Counted from the stretch's first letter, positions 31,545 through 43,532 are shown. The stretch: DNA of 64,000 nt from Hermatobates lingyangjiaoensis (GCA_026182355.1 JAPFBL010000243.1:62001-126000), one strand, 5' to 3'. The notes: generated by a model not told the origin, from the sequence alone. Numbers and translations: made by a program.

Positions 31545-31860
31545 TCTTTATGAATGATGTAATATCATAAACCTAACATCGTATATGTAATATGATAAAC
31601 CTAACATCATATGATGTAACGTTTTAACCCTAACATGATATAATTTAACATTTTCTATCTAACATCATATGATGTAACATTTGAACACTTAAATCATATG
31701 AAATAATATGATTAACTTTACATCATATGATGTAATATTTTAAGTATACATCATATGTATAGCAATTAACAAAAACATCATATGGTATAAAATTTAATCC
31801 CGTTACATTATAAGATGTAACATTTTAACCCTAATATCATATGATGTATTATCATATCAT
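31545..31860. repeat. Degenerate minisatellite, about 30-37 bp unit
   Basis: About nine units of the form ACATCATATGATGTAA-CATTTTAACCCTA. Each carries the palindrome ACATCATATGATGT. Units are diverged by substitutions and small indels. Confidence 0.9.
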
Positions 31861-33009
31861 TTCCTGTTTGAGGATAGGAATTGCTTAACAGTTACAAAGA
31901 AAATTGTTTCCCGGAATCGAACAGCAATTCAGACAATACCATGGAAGAATATAGCTTGTGGATAAAACTGTACAGCAACTACAGATAAGTAGCCCTAACT
32001 TGATATAATTTTGGAGGGACAATATTTAGATCTATTTACTCCCCAAAGACAAAAATTTCTAGAGGTGCCTACATTCAAATTTGTAGAAATGAAACCCATT
32101 ATAGACATAATGAGCAATTAAATTAATTAATTGAATTATACTTAAGTGGATACTACATATTGCATATATTATCGCAATATAATAGGGATGATTGTTCAGA
32201 AAAAATTGTGAAACCTTGCGAGATACATGACGAGTAATTTAAAACTTAGGATTTAAAATAAAATTGGAAAATTTCGTAAAATAAATTACTTAATTAAAAT
32301 TAATTACAAATAAAATTGGGAAATATTCAAGGAAGATTTATTAGTTAATGAATTAATAATTTCAATTTATAACACTTTAAGGAGATATTATTAATCAAGC
32401 ACTAAATATAATTAAAGAAAACAATCTGCAAAAGTTAACAGTGAACTTAACTATGAGTAAAGGGAATATTAAACTGACTGAGAAGCAATTAACTTCTGGT
32501 TTTGTTTTTAAGTTGGCTATCACGTTGACACTATATCAAACTTTCTGGTAAAGTATTATGAAACTCATAGATAATCAATTTAATGGTTTTGATCCATTTG
32601 CCCGTGTTATGATATAGCAAACTTAAAGTAATTAATATAGAACAATCTGACATGTTATTAATGGTAAGCTGAAGGTCTGAAGGACTTATCGAACTCGTGC
32701 AAACCACCAACATTTCTGTTGTGTTGGGCTTCTCTTTGTCGTTTCTGAAAATCAGCTTTAGATCTGAAAATTGTTTTAACAACTTTATAATTGTCTTAAG
32801 TGAATTATAGAGTTTGAGTCAAGAGAAATGGATGTTTTTAAGGAATACAAAAATTTGCGAATATTTCAACAAAAAATTGTTTATAGTATGTGAACTTTAG
32901 GTGATTGCCTCTCTCACTCGATCCACATTTCCTGGTGTTCTGGTCTTTCAACAATTCCACAAGTCCAACAACTTAGTGTAAGATAAGATCCCTTAGACTA
33001 AGATAAACA
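31861..33009. other. Non-coding DNA, no gene seen
   Basis: AT-rich. The minus frame 32782-32531 has no supporting evidence. Confidence 0.45.
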
Positions 33010-33400
33010 AACAGTTTTTATAGCTTTATTACTCTTTTCTGTGATTGATATTTCATGAATATTTTTTTATGAATTGCTAACTTTGTGTTCCATTTTTGGT
33101 CAAATTTTCATGGTTTTTTAATGAGCCGTTTAGCGTCAAAAGAACATTTTCTTAAAATAAAAACTGTACTGTAACACCCCTTTAGTGAATGAAGTTTTGA
33201 AAACAATTATCTCAATTCATCCATCACATAAGGTTACATTTGTAATTCAAGTTTCATTGTGATACATCAAACGGTATGGCTTGTATCGTTCTCACAAGCT
33301 TTGAGATTGAATTATAAGTCAAAATTTTTACTTTTTATTGAAATAAAAATATTTCCCTTTGTTTTAAAAATCCCTTTTTTAAAAATCTGAATATATTTTT
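33010..33400 (-). repeat. Dispersed repeat R1, minus-strand copy
   Basis: Reverse complement of about 9510-9850. Matched blocks include TTGGTCAAATTTTC, TTTAGCGTCAA(A/G)A, ACTGTA(A)CCCC and GTATGGCTTGTAT followed by TTATAAGTCAAAATTTTTAC. Confidence 0.8.
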
Positions 33401-34140
33401 TGTTTATTGCATATATAACCTCAATGATAATGTGGAAATTTTAAACAATAGAATTAGAAGTTTAGGCGTACAAAAATGTAGTCTAAAAACAGGTTTTTAG
33501 CAAAAAAAGTAACTTTCCCGTCATGCATTATTTTTCCCAAACAATAGGTATCATCTATACTACGGGGCCCATTTTTTTGTAAAATATCAACTTGTGGTAA
33601 CAAGCAATGGTAACACACTCACCCACCCACCCAAACACATCATCGAATGAACTTCAAAACTTCATAAAACAACTTTTGGGACCTCAAAACATGTAATTTC
33701 GTCAAAATTTCGAGATCGATTTTTTTCATGATCACTATACTTTATTTATAGTAAAGTAAAAATAACAGTAATTACAGCGAATTCAGTTATTGAATCCACA
33801 AGACTAATACAAGATACTACATAAGACCATTATCTCATGGAACGTTCAGTAATCAACAATATTAATTCGGTAGCTAACAACCCAAAAAACACCACCAAAA
33901 AACAATAGAACTAAAAAAATATAACCAAATAAAATAAATTAAAGTTGATAAATTGGAGGCTATAGTTTTATTGAATACTGTTATGTTAAATTAAAAATGG
34001 GAACCTTGTTATCTGACAAAAATATGCGTGAGATGTTGCAGTACAAAAAACTGAGGAATGTAACTGCGCTCTTAATAAAAAAATGAACATTGTTTTTTTA
34101 AAAAAAAACAAAGAATTAATATCGATAAACTTAAGTGTAT
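33401..34140. other. Non-coding DNA
   Basis: No gene or recognised repeat, apart from short CACCCACCCACCCAAACAC (33620) low complexity. Confidence 0.45.
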
Positions 34141-34149
34141 GTTGTAATA

Positions 34150-34305
34150 TGATAAACCTATTGCACCGATGTTGGGTAAAGTATGTGTTCGAAACGCGTT
34201 TTTAATTTTGACATTAAGTTGTTTTTGTATGGAGAAGTAATTTTTGAAATTCTTTATCATGAGTAAATACCAGACTATAACAGATTGCACAACTGATGAA
34301 ATATG
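34150..34305 (+). repeat. Family J element, degraded hammerhead and tail
   Basis: GAAACGCGTTTTTAA at 34191-34205 retains the GAAA and ACGCGT palindrome; the CTGANGA strand is lost. About 60-100 bp downstream comes GAGTAAATACCAGACTATAACAGATTGCACAACTGATGA-like sequence, shared with 55568-55605 and 5985-6025. The shared tail defines the 3' boundary of the family. Confidence 0.55.
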
Positions 34306-34624
34306 GTAAGGGTGAATCCTGCAGAGTGCCCTAGACTTTTAGATACATACACAATCACGTAGATATCATAAAAAAAAACGTCAAAAATGGGGGAGATCAA
34401 AATATATGAATTAATCCAAATCTTAGGATGAAATTTTTTCATAATCACTATTAATTGCTTATAGTAAACTAAAAAATCAATGTTATCTGATGGGTGAGGT
34501 ATAATTTGATTAATTAATAACAATCAATTTCTTTTGGTTGTCATTTTAGAGAGATAATAAAAACATAATAAATCAACTTCAAATATTATTTTTGTCATTT
34601 TTATTTCGTTGTAGTGTATTTTAT

Positions 34625-34870
34625 TAAGACGTCTCTCGGACAGGACGGTCAGCCGTCGGTCCCGAGCCTGTACGATATCAGGTATTTGTTAAAGATCTCT
34701 ACTTTATAACCTAGATTTTGAGTAGGTATTTCTCTATTATCTAAATTCGCTACTTAGGTAAAATTTAGGACTCCCAATGTAGAAATTAATGGGAGATGCT
34801 AGATTCTCCCATCTAGCGTCTAGCCATCGACCATAGAGGTCTGTGACTTAGTCTCACAGACCTATAAACA
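34625..34870 (+). repeat. SINE body fragment (tRNA head missing)
   Basis: Matches the SINE body: TCTCGGACAGGACGGTCAGC, CGTCGGTCCCGAGCCTGTAC, TCAGGTATTTGTTAAAGATC and TTTAGGACTCCCAATGTAGA. An AGGTCTGTGA..TCACAGACCT hairpin follows at 34837-34863. The middle carries a small duplicated insertion (34715-34755). Confidence 0.75.
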
Positions 34871-36414
34871 AAAAAATTAAGATTAATGGGTGGCTACTTA
34901 CTTTTTTTTAAATCGATATTTTCTAATATGAATTGTTGTATCGCCAGTTGATTATTAATTATTATTATTATTGTATAGATTTAAAAAATAGGTCATCTAA
35001 TAAACACTGGCACTAAACTCTGGGATATCAATAAGATTTAAGTGAACTAACAAGTTTTGTTAAGTAATTTAAATGACCTTTCAATAAAAAGTTAATACAT
35101 TGGACAAGTGAATAGAAGTAAAACTTAATTGTTATTTGCGTTGCCCTTTGAAATAATAAAAAGAAAAGAAATTCTTCACATGATATATACTTGAAAGAGT
35201 AATATAAAATTGCATAGACTAAATAGCAAAAAATGTTATTTGGCTTAACAAATAAAAAAGTAAGTTTTAATAGTGTCATTTTTCTAAAAACAAACAATAA
35301 CGCTCATTTTCACGCCAATGACAATACATACATTAAACAATCTTGTTTGTGAATCAAGCTCACAATTTATTTGCTAAAATTTGGATAAACACTTTTGTTA
35401 CTTTATTTATTGCCCCAGTAATTATTAAACAGGAGTAGATAATTAATGTATTTTCAGTTTGAGCTGACCTTTATATTATTTTGTGTTAAAATTAATAATA
35501 ATTTTGCAGTATAATACAATTTTTTCTACTTAAATGCATTAAATTTGACAGAAATATTTGGTAATGTATTCTGGTGATAGTGCCATATCTATTGATCATT
35601 AAATGCGCTTATATTCAAATTTTAACTTTTTTAGTATCGATTAAATGTAATAGTGAAAGTTATAATAAATGTGTACTTTTGTCTAAAAGGTAAATAACTT
35701 AAAATTTTATGCTGAGCCTTGGCTATTCATAGTGTTTAGATAAACTAATATAATAGAAACACAAGAGGACTCTTCACTGCAACTTTAGTTTTGATTGATT
35801 GTGAATTATTATAGGATAGTTAAGGTAGATTATTCGAACAATAGATGTGCGAGATCTCTTGCACTTGAACTAAACAATGAGGAGAAAACCTGACCTCCAT
35901 TAATCAATTCTGGCAAGAGCTTACCTTCAAAACAACAGGCTATTTACACAAAACCATCGGCGTTAAAACTTCGCAACTAACTAATATCAAGAGAATAATG
36001 GAGAAACCTTTGCTTCAGGGAAATTGTGTTTTCATATTGATAATCGGTCCTTAGCCTTTTGTAATAAATTATTTATGAAAATGGATAACAACAGTCAACA
36101 CCGATATGTTTTTAATTCCTCTTGCAGTTTACTCTTTATTTTTTATGTGGTAATTATAAATTGATCAGAGGAAAAGACTATAAAAAAGGGTGATTGTTTA
36201 TTTTTCCGATAGATATTCGGGCTAAGGGAATGTTTACTTTTCAAACAATTCATTCCAAATTCAATTAACTATTGGCTAATGCATTAGGTAAACATGATCG
36301 ACGTGTTTACCAGAAAGATTTAAAATGATTCAATGTTTGTATAATGGAATGAAAATAGTTACCTTATTTTAAATGCCACCCTTAAAAGTTAGAATGATTT
36401 CAGAGGAAAAGATA
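34871..36414. other. Non-coding DNA, no gene seen
   Basis: AT-rich with no supported exon, RNA gene or repeat. Confidence 0.45.
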
Positions 36415-36495
36415 CACTAAGGCTTTTCATACAAAAAAGGACTTAGTCACACAACGCGTTTCAAACTTTTAGTGTTCATCATCAGGTCACATCTG
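36415..36495 (-). ncRNA. Hammerhead ribozyme motif, family J
   Basis: On the minus strand CTGATGA (36479-36485) is followed by stem II GAAC/GTTT with loop. GAAA is at 36459-36462. The ACGCGT palindrome is 36454-36459 and U17 is at 36453. Core positions are all present. Stem I begins GT/AC but is weak beyond that. Confidence 0.6.
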
Positions 36496-36588
36496 CCTCA
36501 GTAAAGTGATGTTGTGTAAATAAGTCTTAGTAAATAAGACTTAGGATTTCTTTTCCTCTCTAATTATGACTAACTATAACTGCTTGCA

Positions 36589-36607
36589 TGGGGGGGGGGG
36601 GGGGGGG
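36589..36607. repeat. Poly-G run
   Basis: A G homopolymer of about 17 bases directly precedes the SINE head. Confidence 0.9.
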
Positions 36608-36918
36608 ACATGTTAACTCAGTGGTTGACGTACTCGCCTCTGGGCTGGTAGTCCGAGGTTCGATCCCCACCTGGCCCTCGATTTATTCACGAGGGAAGTG
36701 AATAAATCTGAGTAAGTCATCCTCGGAGAGGACACTAAGCCGTCTGTCCCGAGCCTCTACGATATGAGGTACTCGTTAAAGATCCCTACTCGAAATGCAC
36801 TCGAGTTAGGCAAAATTTAGGACTCCCAATGTAGAATCTGTAGAATCACCGATAAAACAAAAAGCCGGTAAACAGCTGACGATATCACTCGCCACGGGAT
36901 TGGTTTAAATAATAAAAA
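36608..36918 (+). repeat. tRNA-derived SINE, full-length
   Basis: The tRNA-like head has an A-box region TTAACTCAGTGGTTGACG and B box GGTTCGATCCC (36657-36667). The body has TCGGAGAGGACACTAAGCCG, TCCCGAGCC, GAGGTACTCGTTAAAGATCC and TTAGGACTCCCAATGTAGAA. The tail GCCGGTAAACAGCTGACGAT to GATTGGTTTAAATAATAAAA ends in A-rich sequence. Same unit as 47486-47812. The central (C/T)GTTAA...GGTCCCG...GTTAAAGATCC pattern resembles domains shared among metazoan tRNA SINE superfamilies. Confidence 0.9.
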
Positions 36919-37365
36919 AAACTGCTTGCATAGCTCACGAATTAGAAAGAATTAAAAAAAACAAGGTGTATATAAATATCGATTATGTTCCATTTATAAA
37001 ATAGTTTGTTTAAAAAAGTTTAAACATTATTAAGCAATATACTTGAATTTTCTTCCAAGTAAGTTTCTTCTATTTCTTTTCAAAATGTAGTTATTATAGT
37101 ATTACTCAGCGTAATTGACATTTCAGACTATAATTTGACATGAACAAGAGAGTGAGAGAGCAGATCAAGTGAAAGGAATGCCTTCAAGACAGCCTATCTC
37201 TCACTTCATCTACCCCTGCGTCTCCTTCTAGAACTACCGTTTAAAATGAAATTATATCATTAAATTAAGTAAAAACTTAATTAAATCAATGTACCAACTA
37301 TTAAGTATTTTGCTCTGTTGCTCCAAGTTATTTCGGTGTATGTACATAAATTAATTTATACTACT
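36919..37365. other. Non-coding DNA
   Basis: No feature identified. Confidence 0.45.
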
Positions 37366-37369
37366 GCAA

Positions 37370-37690
37370 CACTAGATGCACGACACATCTGGTGAGGGGT
37401 TGAGAAAAGAGGGAGAGAGAAGAGTGGTATTTTAAAAGAGTGAAAGCGCAGGAAAGGACTAATATCCAGAAAGGGATGTTTGGGGAAACAAAGGAGTACA
37501 GTTAGAAAGAGTAAAAAAACCATCCGCTGGCTGTCAACCCTCACCAGATGTTTTCTGCATTAAGTGTTTCAGTTGGACTCTGACGAAGACCGCTTGTTAC
37601 GCTTGAAACATCATAGTCTTGTTTTCCCATTTCTTATTGTGGTTTGATCGTTGATTGTTATTTCACGTGTTTATGTGAAATCTTTATATA
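37370..37690. mobile_element. Family A PLE 3' ends, inverted pair with one hammerhead
   Basis: 37372-37540 is the reverse complement of the family A 3' untranslated region (compare 16541-16690), from the end of the endonuclease (CTGGCTGTCAACCCTC) outward. 37541-37690 is plus orientation: CACCAGATGTTTTCTGCA, then hammerhead CTGACGA 37580-37586 and GAAA 37605-37608, with AGATCT mutated to ACATCA. The GACT/AGTC stem I is intact. The A tail ends in TA repeats at 37685. The frame 37544-37356 is non-coding tail, not a gene. Confidence 0.8.
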
Positions 37691-38615
37691 TATATTACAT
37701 GTTTTACTAATTGATTAAATTATTTCATTTTTACTTTATGATGATGGTAGCATTCTACATTGTCTCTTAACAAAATAAAATAATCAAAATATTTAACAAC
37801 AATCATCAAATCGCATCTCATCATGTTGATTACTAAATTCATGACTCTGACGTTAGCTGAATTTGAATCAGCGTTTGAAGTTTATTTCCTAATTGCTCGC
37901 CATCGTCTTCCTCATACTTTGACCTAATTTTTGTAAACTTCCTACAATCTTCTAACTTTAAGTTTTTTTATATCACATATTCAGCCTATATTTTTTTGTA
38001 TGAATATGTTTCCTACAAGAAATGCCAAATAATTAAAATGTAACAATGCATGTATGCGTGTTTTTTTCAGCCCTTTGTAGTATCGAAACCCAAAATTTAA
38101 TGTTCTTTTGTCAATCACTTCCGCATCCTTCTCTTTTTGTTTTCTTTTGCTTTCCTTGATATCTCTAGTTTGATTTACTTAAAAAAAAACTGTTATTTTT
38201 TGAAATTCGTGAACTATTCATATCCTTTTCTGTGACTTTGGATCCTTTTCATTTTTATACGGTTCCTTTGTATTATTTCCCACTTTAAATGTTAAGAGTT
38301 TATGATTTGCTTGTTAAGCTTCAACACCATATCTCTTTTTTAAATACAATTTTGCGTTGCCTTCCAATATTTTGTTTGATATTCTATTCCTTTGATCTGA
38401 CTCACTTATTCATATTTTTCTTTTCCTTGTGTAGCAGTGATCACTCTGAACTCCATTTGGGTTTATATCTAGTCCTTAAAGATCGTCAAATAAATGCCTC
38501 AGTATGATAAGTAGTAGTTCTCTAAAGGTTATGTTAGGTTAGGTTGTAGTGACAGTCACACAAGAAAACACACATATGTTGAACATTGGTTCTTTGTGAT
38601 ATTACAAATGTAGAA
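37691..38615. other. Non-coding DNA
   Basis: No supported gene; the plus frame 38289-38507 is low complexity. Confidence 0.4.
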
Positions 38616-38619
38616 TAAT

Positions 38620-38838
38620 TCTACATTGGAAGTCTTAAATTTTACCTAACTCAAATGTATAATATAGTAGTGACATCGTACAGGATTGGGAACGACTGCT
38701 TAACCCCCTCTCCGGGACAAAGCCCTCAGATTTATTCACCTTCTACGTGAATTAATTAAGGGCTTGAGTACGTATTGAACCCCGGACCTATCAATCCAAA
38801 TGCAAGCACGTTGCCACTGAGCTAACCTGGATCCCACT
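38620..38838 (-). repeat. tRNA-derived SINE, minus strand
   Basis: Reverse complement of the SINE. TTCTACATTGGAAGTCTTAA (body end), GAGGGGGTTAAGCA on the minus strand, and a B box complement at 38788-38802 (TTGAACCCCGGACC) followed by the A-box region (GCCACTGAGCTAACCTGG). Confidence 0.8.
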
Positions 38839-41215
38839 GAGGTAAACAAGAAGATATTTATTTATTTAAGTAATCCTCATAATCTTTAGCTATTTTAAAA
38901 ATCTTTAACACAAACCTACCTATTTTGTCTCTGAAAATCCTCATTTGCTTCTAACTAGCATAGAGGAATGTGCATACATTTTTTGGCATTCTTTTAGAAT
39001 TTTTTGAGCTGTTTACTTAAAAAACAAGCTTCCAGTACCAGCAATGGTGAAGGAAGGGAAGGCGGGAGGGCAGTCCGTCTGGGAGGCTTTCGAGAGTATA
39101 AACATAGAAATTAGAAAAAAATTAAAATAATAAAAAAGCAACAAAAAATCTGAAATTTTATACCAAAATGAGTTTTTAAAGTCGTAATTTCTTTTATGTT
39201 TTATTCCTGTAATCCTATTTTTAAACGGATTTTTGTACTTTAATATTTGCAAATTAAAAATACATTTAAATTAAATTTTTCAAAACTATTTTTAAAAGTG
39301 GTTAGAAGTTTATTACATTTGTTTGCGTACCCAAATAATTTAATTTAACAATTTTTTTATGATTTGAGCTACACATTTTTTTTTTATGAAAAGCCTTTGG
39401 TTTTCTTTAATGACGAGTATGTATGTGTAATAAGTACTGCAATAAGATGAAAAAGGGACTAATAACCGCAGTCTAAATTTTGATCTTTGATTAGAAGTCT
39501 ATGGAAATTAATCTTTTGAGGACTTTCTGTAATTCTGAAGATTAAAGATTATCAACAGCCAGCGGGGGGGCGCAAACCTTATGACCGCCCCGGTCAGCAA
39601 AAATAGTTCCTACACCACTGAGTATCATGCGTGAATAATTTGTGGTATCCATTTCTTGTAAAAATAGTTTTTAAATTCATTTTTAAAAATATTTAAATTG
39701 AAAAAAAAATTAAATTTTTAATTTAAAGTTTAAATTTAAACAAAATTTTAATTTTTCATAATTTTTAATTCATAAAACCTACTGAAAGTTTCACTCCTCT
39801 TGACTCCATGTTTAACTATCCATCACATAAAACTGAGAATTTGGGTCTATTCTCACAGGAATTCGGACTCCTCTATTTTACATTTAATCACAGTGTTGTC
39901 AGTTGTTCTATTGGTACAGTTCACTTTAAATAGTAAACAGTCACTAAAACTTTCTCCATTCTCTTCCTTAACTACTTTTCACAGTAACCTATTTGTATTT
40001 ATTTCCTCCTAAATCTCCAGAAAGGTGATAAACTAGTTTTATAAGCTGTACTCAGAATAGCCAAAAGTTCTCTTGTCTGCTTCATTTACTGCAAATGGTA
40101 TCAAGTTCTGAAAAATCTTAGGTCAAAAATTACTACCTTCAATACACTTATACAAAATTTATATTTGTTGTAACATTGTTGATTTAAATAAAAATTAACG
40201 TAACAAAATATATTTCAAGATAGAAAAACTACACAAAGTCAACTAACAAACACTCATTTTCAACACCTTCTCTGGCTGACATTAAAGAAATATTTTGAAA
40301 AGCTGGTGCTTATGTCCCCAGTTTTATTACACCAAATCGTACAGCAGAACTAAGTTTCTTCTTATCTATTTACTAGGCTACCCATGATCCTTTGTGTCAC
40401 TCAGAAATTATAACAAAGTTATTGAAATAAATTCACTGAACATGATTACAGAGTTGTAGTCAACTACTATACTAGTTGTAGTCAACTTTATAGGTGACTG
40501 CTTTGCATAACCGTATAGCCTTTTACATTCCTTGTCTAATCCTGTCCTCACCAAAGGTAAACATTTTTCAAATTACTTTTAAAAGATTGCCATATACTTG
40601 TTAAAAATATTTAAAAGCCCTATTTCTAACAGTTTGTTAATAATAAAGTTAATTTTAAATGTCACTAATTAAATAAATACATATTGAATTAAATATAAAC
40701 TTCCAAAGTTAAATGAAAAAATTAAAACAAAATCAGACAAAAGAAGATACCACAATTAAACCACCATTAACTTTTTAATCCTATTAAAAAGTGTAAGCAT
40801 CTTAAGTTATGATAAAACCTTTTAATATGAATACTGCTTGTCACTGCTAAACGGATTTAATAAAATTTAATTTGAATTTTTTAAGCTGGAAACTAGTACA
40901 GCTTCAAATAAAATGAATTCAAAATGTTTCAGAGAACATTTGCAGTCTCTGGCAGGTTTATGTCAAAAATGTAAACAAAGGAAAAGTAATGAACGGATTA
41001 GAGGCAGAGCACACGCGGATTTACATTTTTACATTAGATTAGTTTTAAAAGTTTTTTTTTTAAAACATTGATTGATAAAATTTATCGCGATAAACCATAG
41101 ATTTATTTAAATGAATAGTACCTCTATATCCTTTGTTTTATCATATTTAATTGTACATTAAACATCTTTTTATCAAATAAGGGAAGATTGATTGATTGAT
41201 CTTTATATACAAAAA
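38839..41215. other. Non-coding DNA, no gene seen
   Basis: AT-rich. A small palindromic AAATTTAAA-rich patch lies at 39660-39780. A GTTGTAGTCAACT direct/inverted cluster is at 40454-40490. Nothing coding is supportable. Confidence 0.4.
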
Positions 41216-41219
41216 GATT

Positions 41220-41420
41220 TCAGATGAACACGCGAAATAACAATCAATGATCAAACCACAATATGAAATGGGAAAACAAGACTAAGATCTTTCAACCGTA
41301 ACAAGCGGTCTTCGTCAGAGACAACTCAGTTGGGTTTTTTAGTCTGACGAAGACCACTTGTTACGGTTGAAAGATTTTCGTTTTGTTTTACCATTTCATA
41401 ATGTGGTTTGATCATTGATT
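41220..41420. ncRNA. Family A HHR foldback
   Basis: The minus unit has AGATCT, GAAA and CTGACGA intact (core at 41312-41318 on plus as TCGTCAG). The plus unit has CTGACGA 41344-41350, stem II ACC/GGT, GAAA 41369-41372, but AGATTT and CGTTTTG in place of AGATCT and AGTC. Both family A tails are present (TTTCAGATGAACACGCGAAA left; GTTTGATCATTGATTGA right). Confidence 0.8.
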
Positions 41421-41830
41421 GATATTTATTATTGTGGAGTTAAACTATTCGGTATTATTAAGTAAACGTTTTGAAATAAAAGCACAAGTTCTAATATCAA
41501 TCAATGATTGTGGTTTGATCATTGATTGATATTTATATATATTGTAGAGTTCAACTATTTGGTATTATTAAGTAAACGTTTTGAAATAAAAGTACAAGTT
41601 CTAATATCAATCAATGATTGTGGTTTGATCATTGATTGGTATTTATATATATTGTAGAGTTCAACTATTCGGTATTATTAAGTAAATGTTTTGAAATAAA
41701 AGCACAAGTTCTAATATCAATCAATGATTCAAAGTTTGATCATTGATTGATATTTATATATATTGTGGAGTTCAACTATTTGGTATTATTAAGTAAACTT
41801 TTTGAAATAAAAGCACAAGTTCTAATATAT
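41411..41830 (+). repeat. Four tandem ~110-bp units derived from the family A tail
   Basis: Units start at 41411, 41518, 41628 and 41739, each with ATCATTGATTG(A/G)TATTTAT, an insert with GAGTT(C/A)AACTAT and GTATTATTAAGTAAAC, then AAGTTCTAATATCAATCAATGAT. Each unit therefore begins and ends with inverted copies of the tail sequence. The last unit ends at AAGTTCTAATAT. Confidence 0.9.
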
Positions 41831-41999
41831 TTACAATTCAACTGAAAAAGCAAAACGGATCAAAACATATGTTGCTTACTAGCACCACTTTACTAGCTTT
41901 TTCATTAAGATATAAAAATACACTAAAACATTAAAATATAACATAATGATCGCTTCTTGTCAATATATAAAAAATGTATTCTTATCGTGACAACATAAA

Positions 42000-42190
42000 T
42001 TCAACACTATTTTTCTTTATCAAGATATGTTCCAGCGTCAAATACTTCTCAATAAAACACTTTGAAGTCAACATAAAATATTTTCTGTTTTTGCAGATAT
42101 CTCCAAAGCAACAGATATAGACAATCGTTGGCTTAAAGATGTTTTATTGAGAAGTGTTTGACACTGGACCAAACTTCGATAGAGAAAAAT
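42000..42190. repeat. Foldback related to family M
   Basis: CAAATACTTCTCAATAAAAC (42037) and GTTTTATTGAGAAGTGTTTG (42141) are inverted. TAGACAATCGTTGGCTTAAAG matches the family M stretch after GAAA at 19930-19955, but with the GAAAC lost. The hammerhead is destroyed. Confidence 0.6.
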
Positions 42191-42199
42191 ATTATTTAA

Positions 42200-42410
42200 A
42201 TATATATAAGTACTAAAATTGGTTCTGGAAGATTAAGTCCAGGTTCTATACCATAAACTGAAGAAAAAAACATGACTTAATGTGAATGTTGACTTAAGGC
42301 TTAATCAAAGGCAGGACTTAATGTGAATGTTAATGACTTAATGCTTAGTCAAAAGCATGACTTAATTAAAAGCATAACTTAATAATTATTGTGAGATTAA
42401 TACCACTCAT
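42200..42410. repeat. Short tandem GACTTAAT-type repeats
   Basis: ATGACTTAATGTGAATGTT and shorter (A/G)CATGACTTAA blocks recur between 42268 and 42385. Confidence 0.7.
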
Positions 42411-42412
42411 GA

Positions 42413-42660
42413 TATGAGCCGCTTATTTTGAAAGTGGCCTAATTCCATTTACAAGGGTTTGCGTTTTACAAAATTTAAAAATATTGTCATTTTATTTATC
42501 AACTAATTTTCGTTATAAAAAACTTAGTAATTTTAAATAAATTTTGTACAATTTGCTGCAAAAGGTAAAGATAACGTAAAAATGTAATTATTTAAATAGC
42601 TAGCTAAATTTTTTTGGAAAATGGAATTAGGCCACTTTCAAAATAAACGGCTCATATTAA
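42413..42660. mobile_element. MITE-like element with ~40-bp terminal inverted repeats
   Basis: ATATGAGCCGCTTATTTTGA at the left end and its complement (TCAAAATAAACGGCTCATAT) at the right end extend to about 40 bp (including GTGGCCTAATTCCATTT). Total length is about 246 bp, with an AT-rich non-coding interior. It lacks hammerhead sequence, so it looks like a non-autonomous DNA transposon. The target-site duplication is not certain because the ends overlap AT. Confidence 0.7.
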
Positions 42661-42839
42661 ATTAGTTAAATGGTCCTCTTTTTTAAATACTATTATTATT
42701 TTCGATCTAATATTCGAGTATCAATTTAGTAATTTAGACATTGAGTGGTGGAGAAACTATAAAAGTATGTTATATATATATATGTTAGAGGGTCTCCAAC
42801 CCTTTTGTCGCTTCGCAAGTACGTTAGGTGGGTCTATCC

Positions 42840-42915
42840 CCTCTCTACTGATGACGGTTCAACCGAATATTATAGACTGTAAGTGTGTTCGTCCCTTTAC
42901 TCTGTATCTATAGTT
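42840..42915 (+). ncRNA. Hammerhead-like motif, family G/E hybrid
   Basis: CTGATGA 42848-42854, GGTT/AACC stem with almost no loop, GAATATT where GAAATATT is expected, and ATAGACTGTAAGTGTG as in family G. Core deletion makes activity doubtful. Confidence 0.4.
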
Positions 42916-42954
42916 TACTTTGAAACGTTTGTTGTTCTTTGTAGATCGTTGTCC

Positions 42955-43150
42955 TGTTGATAATATATATGTATATATACATACTTTAACACATAGAAAA
43001 GAACACAGAAAGACACTACAGAACTCACTTCGATATTTCGACATCCGTCGTCATCGGGAAGAAGTGCAAAGTACTCGCGTTGAGAAGCAAACTGCTACTG
43101 GCCTCCAGAGTAACTCGTGGAACCACCGCAAATATGTATATATACATATA
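42955..43150 (-). ncRNA. Hammerhead-like motif, family F, with foldback ends
   Basis: On the minus strand CCGATGA (core with U4 changed to C) precedes stem II CGAC/GTCG with loop GGAT, GAAA, ATAT and C17. CAC-TTC upstream pairs with GAAGTG downstream as an offset stem I. ACTCGCGTTGAGAA at 43073 recurs inverted at 60441 in the second family F copy. TATATAC-rich ends flank. Confidence 0.5.
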
Positions 43151-43194
43151 TATTCTCAAATTGTTCTTGACCTCTTCATTCAACTTGTCTATTG

Positions 43195-43300
43195 ATAGAA
43201 GTTATTTTGAGAGTTAATCTAACTAGGGATACAAATTCTATGAATATTTGTCCAAAAGAAGGGTTGTGTCACATTCTTTTTGTAGAATGTGACCATTTTT
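43195..43300. other. PLE N-terminal trace and small hairpin
   Basis: TATGAATATTTGTCCAAAAGAAGGGTTG (43238-43265, split) resembles the PLE N-terminal end before TA repeats. GTCACATTCT/AGAATGTGAC forms a hairpin at 43269-43294. Confidence 0.35.
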
Positions 43301-43532
43301 TAACTGACCTACTGTACACTATATTCTTAAAATGTATTTATTATTACTATAGTTTTCTTAAATAAATAATATAAGTATACTTTGCTCAACGTTTGACATA
43401 AGGTGAATTTAAAACGAACGAAACATAGAAATATGATATGTTTATTTACTTACCCTATACAGTCTAAATCAATGCAAAACGATCCAGAACGACGAAAAAA
43501 CTTCTAATATGAACTAGAGTAACTCTGATAGA

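Noticed and set aside
34871..36414. Neuroligin upstream exon or another gene
   Set aside because: I looked for cholinesterase-like coding blocks on the minus strand and found none.
37356..37544. Minus-strand hydrophobic frame
   Set aside because: It is the non-coding 3' tail of PLE family A, alignable with 16541-16690.
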